From Aneurinibacillus uraniidurans (GTDB taxonomy: Bacteria; Bacillota; Bacilli; Aneurinibacillales; Aneurinibacillaceae): DNA of 64,000 nucleotides. The notes under the pieces were generated by a model. It did no database searches, was not told the origin of the DNA, and saw only the letters and a list, made by a program, of their open reading frames with translations. Location: assembly GCF_028471905.1 (NCBI RefSeq), contig NZ_CP116902.1, positions 3,307,001-3,371,000 of the forward strand, in the 5' to 3' direction. Of the stretch, positions 1-6,814 are shown in pieces (position 1 is the stretch's first letter; the number at the start of each line of letters is the position of its first letter). The translations under genes were made by a program, and so were the position numbers.

Positions 1-2
1 GT

Positions 3-152
3 CAAATTCGACGCATGTGTCAGGCATTCGGCTATACGGTCGTTAAGCTGCAGCGCATACGCATTATGAACATCACACTTGGCAACCTGAAAATCGGACA
101 CTGGCGCAACCTAACAGCCCGTGAACTTACGCAATTAAACAAGCAACTCTAG
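3..152 (+). CDS. rluF: RluF-type 23S rRNA pseudouridine synthase, C-terminal fragment
   Basis: This is the last 49 residues of an open frame that enters from the left edge. It starts QIRRMCQAFGYTVVKLQRIR and contains IMNITLGNL, followed by GHWRNLTARELTQL and a TAG stop. QIRRMC, VxxLxRxRIMN and GxWR-LT are the C-terminal hallmarks of the RsuA/RluF family, which isomerises uridine in rRNA; the R-I-M-N form is typical of RluF (U2604 of 23S rRNA). The S4-like RNA-binding domain and the catalytic aspartate lie outside the window. The frame is followed within 15 bases by a strong hairpin terminator. RsuA or RluB paralogues are less likely alternatives. Confidence 0.8.
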   Translation, partial: QIRRMCQAFGYTVVKLQRIRIMNITLGNLKIGHWRNLTARELTQLNKQL

Positions 153-166
153 GTACATATAACAAA

Positions 167-212
167 ACAGCCCTGTAGCATCACGTTTTACATGCTGCAG
201 GGCTGTTATTTT
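167..212. terminator. Bidirectional terminator between rluF and the DUF1450-type gene
   Basis: A 15-bp near-perfect stem (ACAGCCCTGTAGCAT paired with ATGCTGCAGGGCTGT, 167-206) is followed by ATTTTTTAT on the plus strand and is preceded by A-rich sequence that serves the minus strand. The two flanking genes converge here. Confidence 0.85.
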
Positions 213-443
213 TTATCCGCACTTCTTAATAAGCTTACCAACCTTTTTGACCACTTTCTTCGTAGATTTCGCGGTGACAACCTCACCTTTCCCGACGATG
301 ACAAATTGTTTTTTCCGGCCAAGCTTGCACATCGATTGACAACCCATACAAAACTTTGCATCCGGTACAAGTTTCGCAAGCTTTTTCCTCAACTTCTTCA
401 CATCATCTGTACATTTCGGACAAATTCGCAGCTTCATTGTCAT
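213..443 (-). CDS. Small Cys-rich DUF1450-like protein
   Basis: This is a 76-residue basic protein. It opens with a CPKC pair and continues with CMGCQSMCKLGRKKQFVIV, then a lysine-rich tail. A CPxC start plus a central CxxCxxxC-GRKKxF-V segment resembles the small DUF1450 family of Bacillales proteins, which look like thioredoxin-fold/ferredoxin-like modules of unknown function. The GGGATGAAGCGGG just upstream supplies a weak ribosome site for the ATG at 443. It is divergent from the stalk-domain gene, and a perfect Fur-type palindrome lies in the shared 176-bp gap, so iron control is plausible. The metal- or cluster-binding role is inferred only from the cysteines. Confidence 0.65.
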   Translation of the reverse strand: MTMKLRICPKCTDDVKKLRKKLAKLVPDAKFCMGCQSMCKLGRKKQFVIVGKGEVVTAKSTKKVVKKVGKLIKKCG

Positions 444-505
444 CCCGCTTCATCCCTTCGAAGAATTGTGGTGAATACCTGTAGTGTATCACAAAAACAA
501 AATAT

Positions 506-520
506 TGATAATAATTATCA
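506..520. promoter_or_regulatory. Perfect 7-1-7 Fur-type operator
   Basis: TGATAATAATTATCA is an exact match to the Bacillus Fur box pattern TGATAAT-N-ATTATCA. It lies between two divergent genes, 63 bp from the 213-443 gene and 99 bp from the start chosen for the gene at 620, in position to control either or both. PerR and Zur boxes are related, so another Fur-family member remains possible. Confidence 0.75.
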
Positions 521-619
521 TTTCGCAAAAAAATATTTTGTATTGAAACCTTTTTGGCTTATATGCCGTCAAAAAGAATGGGATCCCAAACTACACTACT
601 GCAAGGATGTGCAACAATC

Positions 620-1663
620 ATGAAATCAACAACATTATGGAAAGCAGCTTTATTCACAACACTTTTTGCTACCACTACAACTTCGGCGTATGCGATGTAC
701 ATACCTGATCAAGAAAAGAACAGTACGCCCCAGTACACCCAGGGACCTACTGTTATGCTAGCAGACTATGCGGCAAATGGGCTTACACACCGTCTTGTTA
801 TAAACGGAAAAGGCTATGCACCTGAGCAAACGTCTATCTATACGAGCCACAATCAAATTATGGTTCCTGTACGCACGATTGCAGATGCACTTGGATTCAC
901 ACTAACCTGGCATAAAGAAAACAATACGCTTGAGCTTACGAAAGGAAACCAATGGTTCCAGTTCAAGATTGGTGCAGATAATTACAACATTGCCAAAATG
1001 CCTGTTACGCTAGGTGTCGCACCAGAACTTACGAACAACAAGACATACGTCCCTCTTTCGTTCTTCCGTGATGTAATCAAAGTAAATGTACAGGTTGATG
1101 AAACCGGAACGATTTCAATCTCTGACAAAGCAGAAGAAATGATGAAACACGGTGTAATTACAAGCATCGACAAATCCCAAATTGGAATCAATGGATTCAC
1201 ACACGGTTTGAATCTGAATATTACAGACTCCACCATCATTTCAACAACTGATGGCCAGAAGCTTTCATTCAAAGATCTAAAACTCGGAATGGATGTAGAT
1301 GTTCGTACAGAAAAATGGGCTACCTTAAGCATCCCACCAATGACAAACGCGGTACAGATTACGGTCAAAGATGCTACTATGAATGAAATGCTTGGCACAA
1401 CAGGAGAAATCACAGACGTACAGGATATACAGAACGGCATGAAGCAAATTACTGTAAAAGGAACGAAGCTATCCGAGCAAGCACAAGATACGATCGTGCT
1501 GGTCGTATCCAACAAAACAAGCATCATCGGTACAAAAGACAATCAACCCGTTTCGATACAGGAGCTAAAAACTGGTCAAAAGCTCCATGCATTCTACGGT
1601 CCGATCATGACGAGAAGCCTGCCACCAATTGGCCAGGCTGCAAAACTGATGATTGAAAATTAA
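620..1663 (+). CDS. Secreted copper-amine-oxidase N-terminal (stalk) domain protein
   Basis: The product has 347 residues when started at the ATG at 620, which has AAGGATGT nine bases upstream and gives a clean signal peptide (MKSTTLWKAALFTTLFATTT, then SAYA). An in-frame ATG at 554 would bury the signal. Residues 55-150 form a stalk domain typical of Paenibacillaceae surface proteins: the V-x-VRTIADALGF motif, then a repeat ending in VPLSFFRDV. The remainder is beta-rich, with two similar segments (VITSIDKSQIGINGF and GEITDVQDIQNGMKQITVKG) that look like small beta-sandwich modules. No enzyme motif or copper ligand is evident, so the family name does not imply oxidase activity. A strong terminator follows and a Fur-type operator lies upstream, suggesting iron-linked expression (inference). 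Confidence 0.75.
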   Translation: MKSTTLWKAALFTTLFATTTTSAYAMYIPDQEKNSTPQYTQGPTVMLADYAANGLTHRLVINGKGYAPEQTSIYTSHNQIMVPVRTIADALGFTLTWHKENNTLELTKGNQWFQFKIGADNYNIAKMPVTLGVAPELTNNKTYVPLSFFRDVIKVNVQVDETGTISISDKAEEMMKHGVITSIDKSQIGINGFTHGLNLNITDSTIISTTDGQKLSFKDLKLGMDVDVRTEKWATLSIPPMTNAVQITVKDATMNEMLGTTGEITDVQDIQNGMKQITVKGTKLSEQAQDTIVLVVSNKTSIIGTKDNQPVSIQELKTGQKLHAFYGPIMTRSLPPIGQAAKLMIEN

Positions 1664-1692
1664 ACAACCATACATTGATGGTGAAAATTTAT

Positions 1693-1749
1693 AGAAGGCT
1701 CAACCTCCAAAGTGTACGTAACACTCCGAAGGTTGAGCCTTCTTTTTTT
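1693..1749 (+). terminator. Terminator after the stalk-domain gene
   Basis: The stem AGAAGGCTCAACCT (1693-1706) pairs with AGGTTGAGCCTTCT (1730-1743), followed by TTTTTTT. Confidence 0.9.
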
Positions 1750-2005
1750 GTAGATATCCCGATTCGTATCGATCGATTCGTAATCCTCCTACATACGAAT
1801 AGTTCTTTTGTATTTGCTATACTCGCAAATCCGGTTTAAAAACAAAGTTTTCATTACTCATTGCCTAAATATCAGAAATTTATAATAATCTTTAAGACTC
1901 CCAAGATTTGAGACTTACTCCATTTACCAAATTAAATTCGTAAACAGTATTATTTTTATGTCCGTGAAATTATAATTATTTAACAAATGAAAAAGGAGGG
2001 GGAAA

Positions 2006-2371
2006 ATGTACCGAGTATTAGTTGTCGACGATGCGCTTTTTATGCGATCAATCGTAAAAGGATATTTACTTGAAAATAATTTCGAAGTTGTAGCCGAAGC
2101 TCAAAACGGAAAAGAAGCTTTAGAAAAATATAAAGAAACGTGTCCGGATATTGTAACGATGGATATCACGATGCCAGAAATGGACGGGATCGAAACGATT
2201 AAACAAATTAAAAAGTATGATAGTAAAGCAAAAATCGTCATTTGTTCCGCAATGGGTCAAGAAAACATGGTAATTAAAGCCATAAGAGCAGGAGCATCCG
2301 ATTTTGTTGTGAAGCCTTTAGATAAAGAAAGAGTGCTTGCTGCCATTCATAAAGCACTCACCAGTGACTAG
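2006..2371 (+). CDS. cheY: Chemotaxis response regulator CheY
   Basis: This is a single 121-residue receiver domain. It has the acidic pair D8-D9 (VVDDALFMRS), phosphoacceptor D53 (TMDITMPEMDG), switch serine S81 (ICSAMGQ) and lysine K103 (DFVVKPLD). There is no output domain. The length and the MGQENMV..AIKAGASDF-like alpha4 region match CheY of Bacillus, where phospho-CheY binds the flagellar switch. The ribosome site AAAGGAGGGGG lies seven bases before the ATG. The gene stands alone here, away from a flagellar operon. A stand-alone receiver of another pathway cannot be fully excluded, but the window also encodes three chemoreceptors. Confidence 0.85.
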   Translation: MYRVLVVDDALFMRSIVKGYLLENNFEVVAEAQNGKEALEKYKETCPDIVTMDITMPEMDGIETIKQIKKYDSKAKIVICSAMGQENMVIKAIRAGASDFVVKPLDKERVLAAIHKALTSD

Positions 2372-2433
2372 ACAAACAAAGAGTCTCCCTTCACTTCTGA
2401 CTACTACAGCTTGTATACGATTCTGATCACTCC

Positions 2434-2465
2434 CCCTTTGGATTTCAATCCAGAGGGTTTTTATT
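2434..2465 (+). terminator. Terminator after cheY
   Basis: The stem CCCTTTGGAT (2434-2443) pairs with ATCCAGAGGG (2448-2457), followed by TTTTTATTTT. Confidence 0.8.
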
Positions 2466-2497
2466 TTCACCTTGTACGATGCATTTTCAGGAATTTT

Positions 2498-2511
2498 TCA
2501 TTTGAAAATGA
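2498..2511. promoter_or_regulatory. Palindrome over a candidate -35 element, possible metal-regulator site
   Basis: TCATTTGAAAATGA is a 6-2-6 inverted repeat. It overlaps TTGAAA (2502-2507), which could be the -35 element for the gene at 2572, with CAATAT 18 bp downstream as a weak -10. The overlap suggests an operator. It also resembles a half-conserved Fur box (TGAAAATGAT), but the match is too weak to name the regulator. Confidence 0.35.
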
Positions 2512-2571
2512 TATACTCTATTTCACAATATACTGATGGGATATAAGTGAAATAAGGAGGAACTAAAAGCA

Positions 2572-3108
2572 ATGTCACAACCGAAGCAACCTATCATACA
2601 AAATCGAAAAGAAAGAACGCGCGTTTTCTTGGCACTCGGTATTACCCTTGCCTTTCTAATAGTAGGGATTTGGTATACGTTTCATTCTTTTTCAGACTCT
2701 TTTCATACGCGATCTTTCAGGTACTTTTTTAAGGAATTCGGCTCATATGCACGGATTGGATTTTTCATTGTATTAGCTCATTATGTCCTTATGTTTATTC
2801 TTCGGAAACGATATGTAGATGGCATTGGACAAATCAAACAACTTGTTATTTCGCTTTCACGAATTGCCCGTCAACTGCATGTTCCCGTAGCAATTATAGC
2901 GATAGGGATCGTACTGATTCACGCTATCGGAGCTCTGTTATACGGATTTACGTTCGACTTTACAAATACTACAGGGCTGCTTTCTCTTTTAGTTCTTCTT
3001 CCGTTAGCCATCTCTGGAATTTTTCGATATAAAAAAATGGATCGAAAATGGCATTGGGGACTTGGATTAGGTTTTGCCGTACTTTTTATGGCTCATTCGT
3101 TTTTATAA
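2572..3108 (+). CDS. Multi-pass membrane protein with paired histidines, possible b-type haem protein
   Basis: This is a 178-residue protein with about five hydrophobic segments (roughly residues 18-38, 62-80, 96-118, 130-148 and 160-178). Histidines sit at or inside membrane segments: LAHYVL, QLHVPVAIIA, VLIHAIGALLYG, RKWHWGLGLG and MAHSFL. Spaced intramembrane histidines are typical of cytochrome b561 or ferric-reductase-like haem proteins, but no family signature is certain, so the haem role is an inference. GGAGG lies 12 bases before the ATG. It is monocistronic, ending at a strong bidirectional terminator. Confidence 0.6.
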   Translation: MSQPKQPIIQNRKERTRVFLALGITLAFLIVGIWYTFHSFSDSFHTRSFRYFFKEFGSYARIGFFIVLAHYVLMFILRKRYVDGIGQIKQLVISLSRIARQLHVPVAIIAIGIVLIHAIGALLYGFTFDFTNTTGLLSLLVLLPLAISGIFRYKKMDRKWHWGLGLGFAVLFMAHSFL

Positions 3109-3127
3109 TCAACTTTTCAAACTGAAT

Positions 3128-3170
3128 ACAGCAAAAAAAGCCCCCGGCATAGGTGGGCTTTTTTTGCTGT
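3128..3170. terminator. Bidirectional terminator between convergent genes
   Basis: The stem ACAGCAAAAAAAGCCC pairs with GGGCTTTTTTTGCTGT, giving T-runs on both strands between the converging genes at 2572 and 3225. Confidence 0.85.
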
Positions 3171-3224
3171 ATCAATCTTTTGGATACGCGTACAGGAAAG
3201 GTAAACCTGCTTCTCTGAAAGTAA

Positions 3225-3557
3225 CTATTGTCCTACTTTTACAGCACTCGCCTGATTTACAATATCATGTAGCCTTTGTTTTGCTTCCTCTACGTCCATC
3301 TCAAGTTGAATAAGCAGACTTAACACACTATCTGTGTTCGCTTGCTTTTTGAGAAAAGAGAAAACAATTGGCTTTTCATGCTTAAGAACAGTCATGATTT
3401 CTACTGTTGCTAACACTCCGTTCGACGTTTTACTTCGTAAGAATAACTTTAGAAAATTCCTGAAAACAACTAAGTGCTCTAACTTATCAGGGTATTTCTC
3501 TAGCAATAGAAAAAACTCTCCTACTGCTCTTCCAAGATCCCATCCTTCACTTTTCAT
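3225..3557 (-). CDS. Hypothetical 110-residue helical protein
   Basis: No family is recognised. The product is mostly amphipathic helix (for example LGRAVGEFFLLLEKYPDKLE and a C-terminal EMDVEEAKQRLHDIVNQ) with no cysteine and no membrane segment. The ATG at 3557 is preceded by an excellent AGGAGGAG ribosome site, which is the main reason for accepting it as a gene. An unusually hairpin-rich leader precedes it. It converges with the membrane protein gene and shares its terminator. Confidence 0.6.
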   Translation of the reverse strand: MKSEGWDLGRAVGEFFLLLEKYPDKLEHLVVFRNFLKLFLRSKTSNGVLATVEIMTVLKHEKPIVFSFLKKQANTDSVLSLLIQLEMDVEEAKQRLHDIVNQASAVKVGQ

Positions 3558-3660
3558 ACCGTTCTCCTCCTGATAACTGGTGGGTATATCTAAAGATATA
3601 AGCCCGTGCAGCTTTGCACTATTACCTTTCTGGCAAGCTTCCCTTCCTCAGTAGGAATAT
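3558..3660 (-). promoter_or_regulatory. Structured leader with partial c-di-GMP-I-like core, unassigned
   Basis: Read on the minus strand, this leader has a CC-AGAAA-GG hairpin, then GTGCAAAGCTGCACGGGCTT, then GGG-TATATC/GATATA-CCC pairing just before the ribosome site. GCAAAGCT-CA-GGG resembles the central block of c-di-GMP-I aptamers, but the 5' GGGCAAACC and 3' AGCC-GGTTACC parts are absent or degenerate. Several of these elements also form simple hairpins. It is therefore recorded as a candidate cis-regulatory RNA of unknown class. Confidence 0.3.
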
Positions 3661-3820
3661 ATTAACACGAAATATAAAGTGGAAATAGGCGTAACATCAT
3701 GCAAACATTGCAGTACATAATTTTATCCAGCCGTTGCCGACTTTTTTATGACTACTTTCACTTTTCAGTTTTGTGCTCATAGACTGCTTACGACACTACC
3801 TTACGAGAGGAGTTTTTCTT

Positions 3821-4336
3821 ATGTATCAATATTTTGATTACGACTTCTACACATACAATCCGTATTCGTTTCTTCCTATACAGTATCAAACTCAATCATC
3901 CATCCCTGCAAATGCAATGTATCAGACGAATTTGCAGGCAGTTGTCCCTCTCTTGCAGCAAGCTGTACAAGGTGAGCGGAATGATGAGCTTTTTTATGAC
4001 TACCTCATTCAAAATGCCCCATCCAATCAAGACAAAGAGATCATTACTTCTATTCGCAATGATGAAAGACGTCATCGACAGATGTTTAAGCAAATGTATT
4101 ATTCCTTAACAGGACAAACGATTGAATCCACTGACAGCGAACCTTTTAAAAAACCACCCAGCTATCTTGCCGGTCTTGAGCAAGCCCTATTTGGTGAATT
4201 AAGCGCAGTCGAACTTTATCGTACCATTTACTTTACGATCCCAAATACCGTGTTTAAGAATATGGTATTTGAAATTCTAACAGATGAAATCAAACATGCC
4301 AGCAAATATAATTTTTTGTATGCTAAAAATAAGTAG
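3821..4336 (+). CDS. Ferritin-like di-iron domain protein
   Basis: The product has 171 residues from the ATG at 3821, which has GAGAGGAG upstream; the longer frame from 3773 lacks a ribosome site. A Tyr-rich N-terminus (residues 1-24) resembles spore-coat-type leaders. A four-helix rubrerythrin/ferritin-like domain follows: E52 (QGERND), E82-x2-H85 (NDERRHRQMF), E126 (FGELSAVE) and E156-x2-H159 (DEIKHASKY). This is the pattern E, ExxH, E, ExxH expected for a carboxylate-bridged di-iron site. Such proteins in Bacillales are linked to oxidative stress or spores; the physiological role here is not shown. Confidence 0.75.
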   Translation: MYQYFDYDFYTYNPYSFLPIQYQTQSSIPANAMYQTNLQAVVPLLQQAVQGERNDELFYDYLIQNAPSNQDKEIITSIRNDERRHRQMFKQMYYSLTGQTIESTDSEPFKKPPSYLAGLEQALFGELSAVELYRTIYFTIPNTVFKNMVFEILTDEIKHASKYNFLYAKNK

Positions 4337-4515
4337 TTGGCTTTTCCTTCTCGAACCGAAAATGATTCAATTTGATTCATAATCAACTGACTCGGACGCA
4401 AAATACAGACAATTCAGTGGTTTTCTGCGTACTTTTTAGTTGGCATATAACTTGCTTATATAATTACAGTAGGTTATCTCTACTCGAACTATCTGTTGGA
4501 TTTTTAACTCTTTAG

Positions 4516-4557
4516 GAAGCGAGATCGCACCCCTTTCTCGCTTCTACTTTTTTAAAA
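4516..4557 (+). terminator. Orphan terminator 180 bp beyond the ferritin-like gene
   Basis: GAAGCGAG (4516-4523) pairs with CTCGCTTC (4537-4544), followed by TACTTTTTT. It may end the ferritin transcript late, or a short untranslated RNA. Confidence 0.65.
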
Positions 4558-4561
4558 GAAC

Positions 4562-4606
4562 AAAGGTTGCAGAATTCCTGAGGAACTCTACAACCTTTTA
4601 TTTTTT
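4562..4606 (-). terminator. Terminator of comFB
   Basis: The long imperfect stem GGTTGTAGAGTTCC / GGAATTCTGCAACC (4565-4595) is followed on the minus strand by CTTTGTTCTTTT. A T-run on the plus side suggests it can act both ways. Confidence 0.75.
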
Positions 4607-4890
4607 TAAGAGCCGAGCGGCATTTTATGCGGGGAGGGATGTTTGGCCACTAATGTGGTGGCTCGTGTAATTTCGCACAAAATATTTGCCAGGGATTGTT
4701 TATTGAAGAATTCTGCCTTGATAAAAGCAAGTCCTAAATCTTTGGATGCGTATCGAGGCGGGAGAGAATTGAGCGTTAAGGCGTATACATCTCCTTTACA
4801 GATGTCGCACTTACAGGGCATCTCTATATGCCCCCACTGCTCTTCTAATATTTGTAAGACGAGTTCTTCCATTACATTTACTACTTTCAT
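4606..4890 (-). CDS. comFB: ComFB-family late competence protein
   Basis: This 94-residue protein starts KVVNVMEELVLQILEEQW. It has the cysteine cluster PCKCDICKGDVYALTLN and the diagnostic SLPPRYASKD segment of the ComFB family. The family's cysteines bind zinc. ComFB-type proteins have recently been reported to bind cyclic dinucleotides, which would fit the c-di-GMP and c-di-AMP riboswitches elsewhere in the window; the ligand is not readable from this sequence. In Bacillus subtilis comFB sits between comFA and comFC, but here it stands alone. The ribosome site AGGAGGAG is nine bases before the ATG. Confidence 0.8.
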   Translation of the reverse strand: MKVVNVMEELVLQILEEQWGHIEMPCKCDICKGDVYALTLNSLPPRYASKDLGLAFIKAEFFNKQSLANILCEITRATTLVAKHPSPHKMPLGS

Positions 4891-4906
4891 GGTAGTCTCC
4901 TCCTCT

Positions 4907-5218
4907 TGTCCTTAGCCATATGAATCTTTACAGCAAACTGTTACCATCATTCATTTCATAATTATTGTTTTATTGTATATATTATACAGAAATATATATA
5001 GTTGTGTAAGACTATTAATGAGTGAATATTTGTATTTTTTCGTAATTATTTCGACCTAGTTATAATAAACCTTTTGGCAGTTGGTACCCTATCCCATAAT
5101 ATTATAAAATATCCCCCTAAAATAATAGATAAAACAAAATGACCACCATTACAGCAGGTAATAAATGCAATTGGTCAAATTGAGCGTGACGAAAAAATCT
5201 TGATACAAAAACAGGAAA
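4907..5218. other. AT-rich intergenic region without a gene
   Basis: This is the gap between comFB and rlmCD. It holds the comFB promoter region and runs of alternating T/A (around 4970-5000), but no frame with a credible ribosome site on either strand and no RNA motif that I recognise. Confidence 0.6.
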
Positions 5219-5262
5219 AAGGTGCAAGGAATCAGGAATTCTCCTTTTTTCTCACACCTTTA
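5219..5262 (-). terminator. Terminator of rlmCD
   Basis: On the minus strand, AAAGGTG at the start pairs with CACCTTT at the end, with an inner AAGGA/TCCTT pairing. TTTTCCTG follows. Confidence 0.6.
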
Positions 5263-5295
5263 TCCACACGTTTGGCAGGGGGCTTTATTTTGGAG

Positions 5296-6699
5296 TTACA
5301 ACTTTTTCACAAGCAAGCAAACTGATTCCACATGCGCGGTATTCGGAAACATGTCTACCGGCTGGACCCACTCCATTCGGTATCCTTTCGCCAGATATGC
5401 CGCATCTTTAGCCAGCGTCGATGGATTACACGATACATATACCATTCGCTCAGGCTTCGCACGCAAAATCGCATCAAGCAACGCACGGTCGCAGCCAGTA
5501 CGCGGCGGGTCCACGACAACTACATCCGGACGCTCGCCTTGCTTCACCCACTGTGGCAGCAACTCTTCTGCCCGTCCAACATAAAACGTCGCGTTCGTAG
5601 TCCCGTTCAGTATCGCGTTCTGCTTCGCATCTTCAATCGCTTCTGGAATAATCTCGATCCCACGCACATCTTTCGCATCACGAGCCAGCCAGAGTGCAAT
5701 CGTTCCAACCCCACAGTACGCATCTACCACCCGCTCGTTTCCAGTTAGAGCTGCCGCTTCTGCTGCCGCCTTATATAACTTGATCGTCTGTGCCGGATTC
5801 AGCTGAAAAAACGCCCGTGGCGACAAGGCATACGTCAGATCACCAAGCATCTCCTTAATATACGGTTCACCCCAGAGCGGTACCGTTACATCCCCAAAAA
5901 TAAGCGATGTTTTTTTCAAATTAATATTATGACTAACGCTCGTCAGCTTTGGCAGACGCATGCGCAGCTCGGCTACAAGTTCTTTTTTACGCGGCAATTC
6001 CTTCGTTGCCGTGACAAAAATAAGCTGTTGCTCGCCCGTAGCAAATCCGGCGCGGGCAACAACTGTACGCACGATGCCTGTTCGTTTTTTCTCATTATAT
6101 GGCGCGATATGCAGTTTCTCCAGCACATCACGAGCGGCCTGAACCATTTCATTCGTTGCTGGATGCTGCACCGGACAGCCGCTAATATCAACGAGACTGT
6201 GACTCGCCGGAGAATACAGTCCGGTTACGATTCGCCCATCCTGTATTCCTACTTGAAGCTGTGCCTTATTGCGGTAACTCCACGGCTCATCCATACCGAG
6301 AATCGGACGCAGCGAGATCTGATCTGTTCCCATATAGCGTGCGAATGCCCCCCGCACAATCTCTTCTTTTGCTTTCAACTGTGCCTCATAAGAAATATGC
6401 TGCATCTGACAGCCGCCGCACTCTTCGTACACCGAACAAGATGGCTTCTGACGCTGTGCGGATACTTGCTTAATTTTTTTGACGCGCCCCTCAGCAAATG
6501 ACGGACCATCTTTTGTAATTCTAACCTCTACCACTTCATCCGGAAGCACGCCTGGGACGAATACCGCTTTCTTCTTGTAATAACCGATTCCTTCTCCATT
6601 AATACCGATTCGTTTTATGGTAACGAGAATCTCCTGACCGATACGAAGCTGTACCGGGCCTGTCTGATTCGGATTTTTTTTCTTCTGCATCGCTATCAT
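5296..6699 (-). CDS. rlmCD: 23S rRNA (uracil-C5) methyltransferase RlmCD
   Basis: This is a 467-residue SAM-dependent RNA m5U methyltransferase. It has an N-terminal TRAM domain (residues 18-75), then an iron-sulfur-type cluster site (CSVYEECGGCQMQH). The methyltransferase fold follows, with SAM motif VVDAYCGVGTIALWLA, then DPPRTGCD and the catalytic cysteine in YVSCNPSTLAKD. In Gram-positives one enzyme (RlmCD, YefA in Bacillus subtilis) methylates both U747 and U1939 of 23S rRNA; a second paralogue of unclear target also exists, so the exact site is inferred. The start at 6699 has AAGG four bases upstream. An ATG three codons on is an alternative. Confidence 0.88.
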   Translation of the reverse strand: MIAMQKKKNPNQTGPVQLRIGQEILVTIKRIGINGEGIGYYKKKAVFVPGVLPDEVVEVRITKDGPSFAEGRVKKIKQVSAQRQKPSCSVYEECGGCQMQHISYEAQLKAKEEIVRGAFARYMGTDQISLRPILGMDEPWSYRNKAQLQVGIQDGRIVTGLYSPASHSLVDISGCPVQHPATNEMVQAARDVLEKLHIAPYNEKKRTGIVRTVVARAGFATGEQQLIFVTATKELPRKKELVAELRMRLPKLTSVSHNINLKKTSLIFGDVTVPLWGEPYIKEMLGDLTYALSPRAFFQLNPAQTIKLYKAAAEAAALTGNERVVDAYCGVGTIALWLARDAKDVRGIEIIPEAIEDAKQNAILNGTTNATFYVGRAEELLPQWVKQGERPDVVVVDPPRTGCDRALLDAILRAKPERMVYVSCNPSTLAKDAAYLAKGYRMEWVQPVDMFPNTAHVESVCLLVKKL

Positions 6700-6757
6700 T
6701 CATCCTTATTCCCTGCCGGGCAGGTTGTTCACATTGTATCGCTTCATTATAGCATAC

Positions 6758-6793
6758 CAAAAACCCCGCAGGCGTCGATACGACCTGCGGGGT
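6758..6793 (-). terminator. Terminator after the globin-coupled receptor gene
   Basis: The perfect stem ACCCCGCAGG / CCTGCGGGGT (6763-6793) is followed by TTTTTGG on the minus strand. Confidence 0.85.
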
Positions 6794-6814
6794 CCATAGC
6801 AGTAGTATTGTTTA

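Noticed and set aside
982-1542. 186-residue open frame on the minus strand
   Set aside because: It is fully opposite the stalk-domain gene, has no ribosome site, and reads as Ser/Val-rich antisense translation.
5222-5748. Overlapping 120- and 138-residue frames on the plus strand
   Set aside because: They are antisense to rlmCD, whose motifs are unmistakable. They lack ribosome sites and have atypical Arg/Ser-rich composition.
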